From Blautia sp. MSJ-19 (lineage in GTDB: Bacteria; Bacillota; Clostridia; Lachnospirales; Lachnospiraceae): 64,000 bases of DNA. The position numbers were made by a program, and so were the translations under genes. The number at the start of each line of letters is the position of its first letter. Within the stretch, counting starts at the first letter, position 1. The stretch lies in NCBI RefSeq assembly GCF_018918125.1, contig NZ_JAHLQA010000007.1, positions 406,926-470,925 on the forward strand, given 5' to 3'. The notes beneath the pieces are model-generated. The model saw only the letters and a program-made list of their open reading frames with translations. It was not told where the DNA came from and searched no databases. Shown piece by piece: positions 1 to 8,088 of the stretch.

Positions 1-1
1 A

Positions 2-100
2 GCAAACGGACAGGAACTTGAAGATGTTCCTACAGACGGATACTGGTATGATTCCACAAACATGGATGACGACAGCATCGCTCCAAACCTGTACGACTAA
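2..100 (+). CDS. C-terminal end of a sugar ABC transporter substrate-binding protein (partial)
   Basis: Only the last 32 codons are inside the window, ending at TAA 98-100. The visible tail contains GYWYDSTNMDDDSIAPNLYD, which resembles the C-termini of periplasmic-binding-protein-type sugar receptors of CUT2 importers in Lachnospiraceae. It would be the extracellular receptor of a sugar transporter lying to the left. The rhamnulokinase and isomerase genes downstream fit a sugar-utilisation locus. Family assignment rests on a short tail and is tentative; the reading frame itself is clear. Confidence 0.5.
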   Translation, partial: ANGQELEDVPTDGYWYDSTNMDDDSIAPNLYD

Positions 101-102
101 AA

Positions 103-218
103 CGAACGCAATTTCTAAAAAGAAATGCGTAGACTGCTTGCAGACTTAAGCATTTCTTGAGGAAATTATGTGAGCACAGCGAGCACTGAGGAATCGTAAG
201 ATTCCGAAGTGGCGTTCG
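103..218 (+). other. Multibranched structured element after the binding-protein gene
   Basis: An outer 7-bp perfect stem (103-109 CGAACGC with 212-218 GCGTTCG) encloses a 9-bp perfect hairpin stem (120-128 AAGAAATGC with 150-158 GCATTTCTT) and a 6-bp perfect hairpin with GTAA tetraloop (190-195 GGAATC with 200-205 GATTCC). It starts 2 nt after the stop codon and lies before the terminator at 244-276, so it would form part of the 3' UTR. It could be a structured RNA or a dispersed palindromic repeat. I do not recognise the family. Confidence 0.45.
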
Positions 219-243
219 ATAATACTATACTTACGGGTTAGAT

Positions 244-276
244 CCCCCAGGGCAAATGCCTTGGGGGACTTTTTTT
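244..276 (+). terminator. Rho-independent terminator
   Basis: A 10-bp stem (CCCCCAGGGC with GCCTTGGGGG, one G-T wobble) with an AAAT loop is followed by ACTTTTTTT. It ends the transcript of the binding-protein gene at the left edge. Confidence 0.85.
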
Positions 277-402
277 AACAAACGCTAAGCATCGAATCTG
301 ATAATTAATTTATTTTTGATGTTAATTTTGTTCTTAGGAGTTTTGAGAAAAACAAAACTTGCAAATCAGGACCTTTTTTTTGACAAACGAGGTTCTTATA
401 TA

Positions 403-432
403 TTGAAGAAATATGTGTTAATATGCTATTAT
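403..432 (+). promoter_or_regulatory. Promoter for rhaB and the isomerase gene
   Basis: TTGAAG (403-408), an 18-nt spacer, then TATTAT (427-432) preceded by TGC, giving an extended -10. The rest of the gap 277-517 is AT-rich and holds a small GTTTTG/CAAAAC hairpin near 341 but no gene. The mRNA leader would be about 80 nt, ending in the AGGAGG ribosome binding site at 506-511. Confidence 0.55.
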
Positions 433-517
433 GAAATATGAAAGAACACGTTTGACTACAGCACTTTGCACAATTACAGATGCTGTACACATCTTACATA
501 TTTAGGAGGATTTTACA

Positions 518-1921
518 ATGGCAACATATTATGCAGCAGTAGATATGGGTGCATCCAGTGGACGTCTGATCCTTGGACACATGGAAAACGGAAAGATGGA
601 GCTCGAAGAAATCCATCGTTTCGAAAATGGAATGGTTAAGAAAGACGGCGAACTCTGCTGGGAATTTGACCGTATTTTTAAAGAAATCGTGACCGCTCTC
701 AAGAAATGCAAAGAGATTGGCAAAGTTCCGGTAAGCATGGGCGTGGATACCTGGGGCGTTGACTTCGTACTTCTTGACAAAGATGACAAGGTACTGGGAA
801 ACACCGTTGGATATCGTGACCACCGTACAGATGGAATGGATGAAGAAGTTTACAAATACATTCCGCTTGATGAACTGTATGCAAGAACCGGTATTCAGAA
901 AGCAATCTTCAATACAGTATATCAGCTGATGGCAGTTAAGACCAAACATCCGGAATATCTGGAACAGGCAGAAACACTGCTTCACGTACCGGATTATTTC
1001 CACTTCCTGCTGACAGGACAGAAGACCTGTGAATACACAGAAGCTACAACAGGTCAGCTGGTTAACGCAGAGACAAAAGACTGGGATTATGAGATTATCG
1101 ACAAACTGGGATATCCAAGAAAAATTTTCCAGAAACTGATCATGCCTGGTACTGTTGTCGGACATTTGACAGAAGAACTTCAGAAAGAAGTTGGATTTGA
1201 CTTAGAGGTTGTTGCACCGGCAACACATGACACAGGATCAGCAGTTCTGGCTGTACCGGCAAACGATGATGACTTTATCTATATCAGTTCCGGAACATGG
1301 TCCCTGATGGGAATCGAAAGACAGACTCCGGACTGCTCACCAAAGAGCTGTGAACTGAACTTCACAAACGAAGGCGGATATGCAGGACGTTTCCGTTACC
1401 TCAAGAACATCATGGGTCTGTGGATGATTCAGTCTGTACGTCATGAAGTAAACGACAAATACAGCTTTGCTGAGATCTGTGCTATGGCAGAAGAAGCAAA
1501 AGACTTCCCGTCCAGAGTAGATGCAAATGACGAATGTTTCCTTTCACCTGAAAATATGACAGAAGAAGTAAAAGATTACTGCCGCAGAACAGGACAGAAA
1601 GTTCCGGAAACTATGGGCGAGATCGCAACAGTTATCTACACCAGCCTTGCTGAATGCTATGCAAAGACAGCAAAAGAACTGGAAGAGAGCACAGGAAGAA
1701 CTTACAGCCGTATCCACGTAGTAGGCGGTGGTTCCAATGCAGGATATCTGAATGAACTGACAGCAAAAGCAACAGGCAAAGAAGTTCATGCGGGTCCTGG
1801 AGAAGCAACTGCAATCGGTAACATTACCGCACAGATGCTCAAAGCCGGAGATTTCAAATCCATTGAAGAGGCTCGTACAACTATCCATGAGTCCTTTGGA
1901 ATCAAAATCTACAAGGCATAA
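518..1921 (+). CDS. rhaB: Rhamnulokinase (FGGY carbohydrate kinase)
   Basis: Phosphorylates L-rhamnulose at O1 with ATP in the cytoplasm, the second step of L-rhamnose breakdown. The 467-aa length is normal for RhaB. The N-terminus carries the ASSGR phosphate-binding motif near residue 12. The GVDTWGVDFVLLD stretch near residue 75 and YRDHRT just after it are typical of rhamnulokinase rather than fuculokinase or xylulokinase. A C-terminal GGGSN ATP-site motif lies near residue 400. The ATG at 518 follows AGGAGG. It is followed 75 bp later by an isomerase-family gene in the same direction. The rhaS-type importer at 10.8-15.5 kb supports rhamnose as substrate. Confidence 0.9.
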   Translation: MATYYAAVDMGASSGRLILGHMENGKMELEEIHRFENGMVKKDGELCWEFDRIFKEIVTALKKCKEIGKVPVSMGVDTWGVDFVLLDKDDKVLGNTVGYRDHRTDGMDEEVYKYIPLDELYARTGIQKAIFNTVYQLMAVKTKHPEYLEQAETLLHVPDYFHFLLTGQKTCEYTEATTGQLVNAETKDWDYEIIDKLGYPRKIFQKLIMPGTVVGHLTEELQKEVGFDLEVVAPATHDTGSAVLAVPANDDDFIYISSGTWSLMGIERQTPDCSPKSCELNFTNEGGYAGRFRYLKNIMGLWMIQSVRHEVNDKYSFAEICAMAEEAKDFPSRVDANDECFLSPENMTEEVKDYCRRTGQKVPETMGEIATVIYTSLAECYAKTAKELEESTGRTYSRIHVVGGGSNAGYLNELTAKATGKEVHAGPGEATAIGNITAQMLKAGDFKSIEEARTTIHESFGIKIYKA

Positions 1922-1996
1922 TTAAGATAAGAAACCATTTTGGTTGCACGTTAAGGTGCGTTTACATATCTACAAAACAAAATTGGAGGTTTTATT

Positions 1997-3415
1997 ATGT
2001 TAGTAAACACAAAGGCAAAAGTCGGCGTATTTTCTATTGCTTTAGGAGCATATCTTCCTCAGTTCCCGTCACTGGTACCTGAATTTGAAGCTCAGTATGA
2101 AGCATTCAAGAAGACAATTCCGGATACAGTAGAGATCATCGACGGAGGAATGGTAACAACAAAAGAACAGTCTATGGAAGCCGGAGATAAATTCCGTGCA
2201 GCAGATGTAGACCTTGTATTCCTTCAGATGCTGACATATGCTACATCTTACAATATGCTTCCTGCAATTCGTGACCTGGATGTGCCGGTTGTTCTGGTTA
2301 ACGTTCAGAAACTGAAAGCACTGGATTACGATCATACAGATATCGCTGCATGGCTTGGTGAAGGATATGCCTGCGGTGCTGTTGGAGAAGCAGTTGCTGA
2401 CCTTGAGAGAGCTGGTAAGAGACACGCTGTTATCACAGGTGTTGTTGAAGGCGGAGACCCGGCCGTTCAGGCTGAAATCGAAGACTGGTGCAAAGCTGCT
2501 CAGGTAAGAAGAAGATTCCGTGATACTAACATTGCTCAGATCGGAAGACCTTATCCGGGTATGATGGATCTTTACATCGACGAGACAAACCTGTACAACA
2601 GAATGTTCCTGTATACCAAACAGTTTGACTGGGAAAAAATGTGGGCAATCGCTGATGATATCACAGATGAAGAAGCAATCCGTGCAAAGGCACAGGATAT
2701 CCTTGATACATTTGATATCGAAGGCGGCGGCACGATCGAAAAAGTATGGGATATGGCCAAATACGTTGTTGCATTCGAAAAATGGGTTAAAGACGAACAT
2801 CTTGGAATGGTTGCTTCCCATTATGACGGATTTGCACAGGGCAAAGCCGGTGTCCTTGACAGTATGCTGATCCCGGCATTCTCCATGCTGATCAAACAGG
2901 GTACTGCATGCGCAGTTGAGGGTGACATGAAAGTTGCTATGGCAATGAGCATCCTGAAAACAATTTCCGGTACAGGCCAGCTGTCCGAAATGTACTCCAT
3001 CGACTTCAATGATGACATCTGCATCATCGGACATTCCGGAAGTGGAGATGCTGATATTTCCGATAAGAAACCTACCATGAAGATCGTACCGGTATTCCAC
3101 GGCAAAACAGGCGGCGGATACCTGACACAGTTCTATCCATACACAGGTCCGGTTACCTATCTTGCAATCACACAGGATGCTGACGGACACTTCAAATTTG
3201 TTGTTGCAGAAGGTGTAAACGAAGAAGGACCGATCCTTTCCTTCGGTGATACAAACATGAGAACACGTTTCACATGTGGAGCAAGAGAGTTTGTAAACCG
3301 CTGGAGCGAAGCCGGCCCGACACATCATATGGCAGCAGCTACAGGAAGACATATCGATACCATTCTGAAGGTTGCAAAAATCTTCAATGTGCCGGTTGAT
3401 ATCGTTACAAGATAA
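1997..3415 (+). CDS. L-fucose/L-arabinose isomerase family protein
   Basis: A 472-aa cytoplasmic protein whose sequence fits the L-fucose/L-arabinose isomerase superfamily, which interconverts aldose and ketose sugars using a divalent metal. It is not a classical L-rhamnose isomerase (RhaA, about 420 aa, a different fold family). The N-terminal half alternates beta strands with conserved patches such as DGGMVTT and FLQMLTY. The C-terminal half carries the acidic and His metal-site-like regions (for example HYDGFAQGKAG and GARE near the end). Ribosome binding site GGAGG at 1985. Its position behind rhaB suggests it supplies the ketose, so it may be a non-orthologous rhamnose isomerase or act on a related 6-deoxysugar. 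The exact substrate is unproven. Confidence 0.8.
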   Translation: MLVNTKAKVGVFSIALGAYLPQFPSLVPEFEAQYEAFKKTIPDTVEIIDGGMVTTKEQSMEAGDKFRAADVDLVFLQMLTYATSYNMLPAIRDLDVPVVLVNVQKLKALDYDHTDIAAWLGEGYACGAVGEAVADLERAGKRHAVITGVVEGGDPAVQAEIEDWCKAAQVRRRFRDTNIAQIGRPYPGMMDLYIDETNLYNRMFLYTKQFDWEKMWAIADDITDEEAIRAKAQDILDTFDIEGGGTIEKVWDMAKYVVAFEKWVKDEHLGMVASHYDGFAQGKAGVLDSMLIPAFSMLIKQGTACAVEGDMKVAMAMSILKTISGTGQLSEMYSIDFNDDICIIGHSGSGDADISDKKPTMKIVPVFHGKTGGGYLTQFYPYTGPVTYLAITQDADGHFKFVVAEGVNEEGPILSFGDTNMRTRFTCGAREFVNRWSEAGPTHHMAAATGRHIDTILKVAKIFNVPVDIVTR

Positions 3416-3450
3416 TTTAACCATCTATCCATACACATATTCATATTCAA

Positions 3451-3481
3451 AAAAGGAGATCGCGAAAGCGGTCTCCTTTTT
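3451..3481. terminator. Bidirectional terminator between isomerase and histidine kinase genes
   Basis: A 9-bp stem (GGAGATCGC with GCGGTCTCC, one G-T wobble) with a GAAA loop, flanked by A-runs on the left and TTTTT on the right. It can end the rightward rhaB transcript and the leftward kinase transcript that converge here. Confidence 0.85.
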
Positions 3482-3523
3482 GCTGTACTGCAATGATAAA
3501 CAAATACAGTGTTTTATTATTTA

Positions 3524-5338
3524 TTATTTCCTTGCCGGAATCCTTATCTCAACTTCTGTTCCTTCCTCTGGTTTACTCGAATACTTAAGCCCATAATCCG
3601 GACCATACAGAATCTGCAGTCTTCGATGCGTATTATATACAGCGATATTGGTGCCTCCGGAAGGACTGATGCCTTCGCCGGAGAGAATCGTAGAAAGTTT
3701 TTCGGAGGAAATTCCAACACCATCATCAGAAATCAGGAGAACGATATCGGAATCCTCCATCCAGCCGGTAAGAACGATGGTTCCGGTTTTATCTGATTTT
3801 TCCAGAATACCGTGGAGAACAGAGTTTTCAATGATTGGCTGCAGAGTCAGTTTCGGAATCTGATAGTCCAGCAGTTCATCCGGAATATCCAGGATAAATG
3901 TAATGCTGTCGTGATAGCGCATATTCTGAATCTGCAGATAAATATCGACATGTTCTGCCTCACGGGAAATCGTACTGATGCTCTGCTTGCGGCTTAGCGT
4001 CAGTTTGTAGAAGCGGGAAAGACTCTGGACAGCCTGAGAAACTTCTTCAGTCCTTCCCTGTTGGGCCAGCCAGTTGATCATGTCCATCGTATTGTAGAGA
4101 AAATGTGGATTGATCTGTGCCTGCAGAGAATGAAATTCAGCAATTCGAAGCTCTTCGGCTGCTTTTGCCTGCTCGGTCATAAGTTGATCCATTTTTCTGG
4201 TCATATAATTGTATGTATCGATCAGATCACCGATCTCATCATGATATTCCGGGCTTTCCATAGGACTCAGAGTACCTTTTCGTACCTTGCTCATCTGATG
4301 GATGACAGAGGAAATACGGTTGGTAATGGAATGCGACATAAAGTGAGCCAGAACAAGAGCGAATACCAGAAATCCAAGATACATCAGAATATACTGGATC
4401 ATGATGGTATTACTCTGGGTGATCAGCGGACCGGATGGAAGTACAGTGACCATGAACCATCCCGGCTGTTTGATATTATAAAATCCGGCATAAACTCTGG
4501 TATCCAGGATGTCTCTTTCAATAAAATTATTGGAAGACATGAAAGAATCTTCAATGGCATTGTAATCCAGAAGATAAATTCCGGAAAGGGAATCGTTTGA
4601 GGAAGCAACAATCGCATTTCGCTCATTGATGATATAGGAAACACTTCCGTCGATCGTCAGGTTGGCTTTCAGCATGCCGGTCAGATGTTCTGAAGAACTG
4701 TAAACAGCGATATATGCCTGCCGTGCATTTCCCTGATAATAGAACGTTGTGGAAGTGATATATGCCAGATCTCCGTAGTTCTCTTTTTCACGTTCACCCA
4801 GATAAAAGGCAGGACAGAACAGAGAAGACTGTTGCGTGCCCTGAAAAATACCGTACCAGTAAGTTCCACGTGCCTTACTCATGGGAGAAAAATAATCTTT
4901 CGTCAGAGAATCATTAAAAAGACGCACAGACTGAGGAGGGAAATCCATAAAGATCTGAATTCCGGTGATCATGTCGGAAGCAATCATATTTTCGGCACAG
5001 GCATGAAAATCCTGTGCACTGTCCGTGTCAAGAAACATCTGAAACGGAGAATTGACCGGCTGATGAAAGAGGGTCTGGAAAAACTCCTGATCGGTGATTT
5101 CATCATGCGCATCAATGATCTGCTGGACAAGGTCTTCAATATAGGGAGCAGTCTGAGCAGAAGTATCCTGTTCCTGACGGATCGTGTAGGATACGACCAT
5201 GTCATAGAGCTTTCCGTAAAAGAAGCAGGCCATCATAATAACAGGTACAGTTGCTGCAAGCAAAAGTACCAGTGTAAATTTGGATTCCAGTTTCATATCA
5301 CCGTAGGAATGGCGAATGCGTGAAAATAAATGACTCAT
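3524..5338 (-). CDS. Sensor histidine kinase, YesM/LytS-like
   Basis: Membrane sensor kinase of 604 aa. A first transmembrane segment lies at about residues 20-42. An extracellular sensing region of about 270 residues follows, then a second transmembrane segment at about 312-334, a HAMP linker and the His_kinase domain. The phosphoacceptor is His412 in QINPHFLYNT. The ATPase domain follows with the N-box IIENSVLHG near 500 and a DDGVGI box. Such kinases usually sense carbohydrates or envelope signals and phosphorylate an AraC-type response regulator. The gene overlaps the upstream regulator gene by 4 bp (ATGA), so the two are translationally coupled. It is the last gene of a leftward operon that also holds two cell-wall polymer transferases. 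Confidence 0.9.
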   Translation of the reverse strand: MSHLFSRIRHSYGDMKLESKFTLVLLLAATVPVIMMACFFYGKLYDMVVSYTIRQEQDTSAQTAPYIEDLVQQIIDAHDEITDQEFFQTLFHQPVNSPFQMFLDTDSAQDFHACAENMIASDMITGIQIFMDFPPQSVRLFNDSLTKDYFSPMSKARGTYWYGIFQGTQQSSLFCPAFYLGEREKENYGDLAYITSTTFYYQGNARQAYIAVYSSSEHLTGMLKANLTIDGSVSYIINERNAIVASSNDSLSGIYLLDYNAIEDSFMSSNNFIERDILDTRVYAGFYNIKQPGWFMVTVLPSGPLITQSNTIMIQYILMYLGFLVFALVLAHFMSHSITNRISSVIHQMSKVRKGTLSPMESPEYHDEIGDLIDTYNYMTRKMDQLMTEQAKAAEELRIAEFHSLQAQINPHFLYNTMDMINWLAQQGRTEEVSQAVQSLSRFYKLTLSRKQSISTISREAEHVDIYLQIQNMRYHDSITFILDIPDELLDYQIPKLTLQPIIENSVLHGILEKSDKTGTIVLTGWMEDSDIVLLISDDGVGISSEKLSTILSGEGISPSGGTNIAVYNTHRRLQILYGPDYGLKYSSKPEEGTEVEIRIPARK

Positions 5339-6891
5339 TGTAAATTTTGCTCCCTGTATTCGGATGGGGAAAGGCCACTGTACTTCTTGAAACTTTTTCC
5401 GAAATAATTTCCGTCACTGTAACCCACACGGGAAGAAATATCGGAGATCTTGAAGCGTGCATCTTTCAGAAGCTGTTTGGCTTTTTCCATACGGTATTCG
5501 GTAAGGTACTGATTCAGTGTCTGGCCGGTCTCACTTTTGAAAAAGGTACATACATAGGAGGTGGAGAGAAATACATGAGTGCTGATATCTTTTACAGAAA
5601 GCGTTTCGTTCATGTAATTCTTGCTGATATAATCCTTGATCAGAAAAATCGTGGGATTCTCCTGAGAAGTACTTTCTGCTTTTTCAAAATATTCTGCAGT
5701 CTTGTCCAGCAGTGTCTGGTGAAGTTCAGGAAAAGTGAAGCAGTCATCGATTGTCTCTGCAATACTTTCCACGTTTCCGGATCCTGCAATCTTTTGCTGA
5801 TGTCGTGCATCCTCCAGACAGAGAAAAAGTTTGTAATAGAGATCTTTGACCGGATTCTGAAGGAATCGATGGTTTTTATAAAAAGTATCATAAAGTCGTT
5901 GAAGAACGGTCTGAGCGGCGGCATTATCCAGATGGGAGAGCGCGTCAGCAAAATCAGCAGCCGGAGTGTCGGCAAAAATATTATTCTGCACATCCGGTGT
6001 TTCGTTCAGTTCTACAGTGGTCAGCAGTGTATTTTCCGGGAAGAAATAGCTGCTCTGCAGCAGAATAACAGCAGAAGTATATGTCTGATAAGCTTTTGAA
6101 ATTCCGCAGGCTGTATCTCCGCATGCCATGGAATAGCGGCCGAATTCAGCAAAATGTTCGCAGAGAAAATTGCTGACAGACTGCAGCTGCCGTGCAGTTG
6201 GCTCATTCTGTGAAAAAAGAAAATAGACCAGATACTGCATTTTCTTTTCCAGATAGATGCATTTCATATGGAAAGGCTCCAGGAAATCCTGAAACTGCTG
6301 ATAAAAGTCGGTCATAGGAGGTGCTGCGCTTTCCAGAAAAAGACTGGTCTTTGCGATAAAAGCAGTGAAATAAGTGCCACCGTTCAGCGTGAGATTCAGA
6401 TCCCGGGCAAGCTGCTCGATCGTAGAAGCATTCATACCGTATGGCATAGTGAGCTGGAGGGCCAGACGAGATGCTGTCTCCATGGAATGCAGGGTTTCAC
6501 CACGGCGGGAGTGGACTTTCTGGATATAGAGTTCTCTTGCCTCACGGATCGCAGCTTCAATCTCTGCCAGAGAAAAAGGCTTTTCAATGTAGTTGACAGC
6601 TTTTAGTTTGATCGCAGCTTTCAGATACTCTTTGTCAGAATAGCCGCTCATAAAAATAGGGACAGTGTCAGGAAGAAACTTTTCCAGACGTTCCAGCATG
6701 GTGATTCCGTCCATACGTGGCATACGGACATCACACAGAACAATCTCCGGTTTGCACAGGCGTGCGGTCTCCAGACCGTGCACACCGTCATCTGCCTGAA
6801 GAACCTCGGTAATTCCAAGGGAATTCCAGTCGAGGGAGGAGATTACGCCGGTACGTGTAAGCTCTTCATCGTCTACAATCAGTAATTTCAT
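5335..6891 (-). CDS. Response regulator with AraC-type DNA-binding domain, YesN-like
   Basis: Cytoplasmic transcription factor of 518 aa. The receiver domain covers about residues 1-120: acidic pair D8-D9, phosphoacceptor D54 in LCDVRMPRMDG, switch residue in MSGYSD and conserved Lys in IEKPF. A long middle region of no clear family follows. The C-terminal 100 residues form two helix-turn-helix motifs of the AraC family, including RVGYSDGNYFGKSFKKYSGLSPSEYR. AGGAGA lies 5 nt before the ATG. It is the partner of the overlapping sensor kinase. Likely targets are the divergent sugar importer at 10.77 kb or its own operon, but no site is proven. Confidence 0.9.
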   Translation of the reverse strand: MKLLIVDDEELTRTGVISSLDWNSLGITEVLQADDGVHGLETARLCKPEIVLCDVRMPRMDGITMLERLEKFLPDTVPIFMSGYSDKEYLKAAIKLKAVNYIEKPFSLAEIEAAIREARELYIQKVHSRRGETLHSMETASRLALQLTMPYGMNASTIEQLARDLNLTLNGGTYFTAFIAKTSLFLESAAPPMTDFYQQFQDFLEPFHMKCIYLEKKMQYLVYFLFSQNEPTARQLQSVSNFLCEHFAEFGRYSMACGDTACGISKAYQTYTSAVILLQSSYFFPENTLLTTVELNETPDVQNNIFADTPAADFADALSHLDNAAAQTVLQRLYDTFYKNHRFLQNPVKDLYYKLFLCLEDARHQQKIAGSGNVESIAETIDDCFTFPELHQTLLDKTAEYFEKAESTSQENPTIFLIKDYISKNYMNETLSVKDISTHVFLSTSYVCTFFKSETGQTLNQYLTEYRMEKAKQLLKDARFKISDISSRVGYSDGNYFGKSFKKYSGLSPSEYREQNLQ

Positions 6892-6927
6892 GTTGTTCTC
6901 CTTTGTGTCAATACAGGAACGTAACTA

Positions 6928-8082
6928 TCACAGGTGCTTGATTTGCTGGAGGATTCGATCACAGATATCTCCAGAACAGGGTTTCCGTATCTCATTAAAG
7001 AGATGGTTGACTCGTTCACGTTCTTTCTGCCAGGACTCACCGTTGTCCAGAAGGACCGGAAGAAACTGTTTGAAGCTTTTCGGTTTGGGACCAGGGGTAA
7101 CTGTATCATAGTCAAAATTCATTCCCCGCCCGTCAAGATATTGCTGTCGGTCATAAGGTAGAAAAATCATTGGCTTGTCAGTAAGCAGATAGTCAATATA
7201 GATACTGGAGTAATCCGTGATCAGACAGTCAAAGATATTCAGAATGCCGGTAACATCCTCGGCTTCCTGATTGCCAAGAAAACGAATCCTTTTTCCAAGA
7301 TAAGGAGCAGCAGAGCCCTGTTCTGCTACGTGGGTACGTATCAGAAGGAGCAGATGATTTTCTTCAAGGAAGTTCTCCAGTTGTTTCTGATCAAAATCTT
7401 CAAATGGAAAAAGTTGTACCTGTCCGTAATCACGGAAAGTAGGCGCATAAAGAATCGCTCTGGAATATTCCGGAAGGTCCGGATAAAAACCGTTCAGGAT
7501 TTTGTCGCGGTCATTTGTCTGAAACATGCCATCGTTTCTTGGCTGTCCCCACACTTTGATCTTATCCTCGGAAATAGCAAAGCTTCTGGCCATGAGAGAA
7601 ATCAGTTCATGAGAAGTTGTAAGTACGCAGGTATAATTCTCTGAAAAGATTTTTCGGAAATAGATGCGTGCAGCTTTTTTCAGATTCGGATCCAGAAGTG
7701 CAATCTTTTTAAGAGGAACACCGTGCCAGAGATTGATGATCAGTCGGCTGCGATTGAGATGTGTGCCATAGGCAGGCAGTCCGGCAGAAGTAAACCAGAC
7801 ACCGGACTGCAACGCAGTGCGGATGCCGGAAGGAGTCTCTGTTTCGATAAAATACCGACTTCCGTACTGTCTGGAAAGGCTGTCTCTCAGTTCTGGATCA
7901 TTGATCACAAAAAGAGGTGTGACTTCCGGAACATGTTCTTTTACATATTCAAAAAGATAGCGGGAATTGTAATTGTAATGGCAATTGTCGGTAGAAGAAA
8001 AAAGCCATATATATGGATCCGGATGGATTCCGCCAAACAGTTTCAGCCAGCCTGTATATAAAAGATTTTTTGCTTTTCCCAT
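6928..8082 (-). CDS. CDP-glycerol glycerophosphotransferase family protein (TagB/TagF-like)
   Basis: A 384-aa protein of the Glyphos_transf family, which moves polyol-phosphate units from CDP-alcohols onto teichoic-acid-like polymers at the inner face of the membrane. Visible family motifs are NLWHGVPLKK (near 118), APTFRDYG, ITDYSSIYIDYL and IFLPYD. No transmembrane helix is obvious; family members are usually peripheral membrane proteins. The gene starts 6 bp after the stop of the upstream transferase gene and ends 36 bp before the response regulator gene, in one leftward operon. It could make wall teichoic acid, a phosphate-containing capsule or a glycan decoration; the acceptor cannot be told from sequence. 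Confidence 0.85.
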   Translation of the reverse strand: MGKAKNLLYTGWLKLFGGIHPDPYIWLFSSTDNCHYNYNSRYLFEYVKEHVPEVTPLFVINDPELRDSLSRQYGSRYFIETETPSGIRTALQSGVWFTSAGLPAYGTHLNRSRLIINLWHGVPLKKIALLDPNLKKAARIYFRKIFSENYTCVLTTSHELISLMARSFAISEDKIKVWGQPRNDGMFQTNDRDKILNGFYPDLPEYSRAILYAPTFRDYGQVQLFPFEDFDQKQLENFLEENHLLLLIRTHVAEQGSAAPYLGKRIRFLGNQEAEDVTGILNIFDCLITDYSSIYIDYLLTDKPMIFLPYDRQQYLDGRGMNFDYDTVTPGPKPKSFKQFLPVLLDNGESWQKERERVNHLFNEIRKPCSGDICDRILQQIKHL

Positions 8083-8088
8083 GTGTGT

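Noticed and set aside
380..404. TTGACA at 380-385 with TATATT as promoter of rhaB
   Set aside because: The spacer is only 13 nt; the TTGAAG/TATTAT pair at 403-432 has 18 nt and an extended -10.
2069..3424. Long open frame (451 codons) antisense to the isomerase gene
   Set aside because: It is rich in Cys, Phe and Ser with no domain, lies wholly opposite a well-conserved enzyme gene and has no ribosome binding site; it is a codon-usage shadow.
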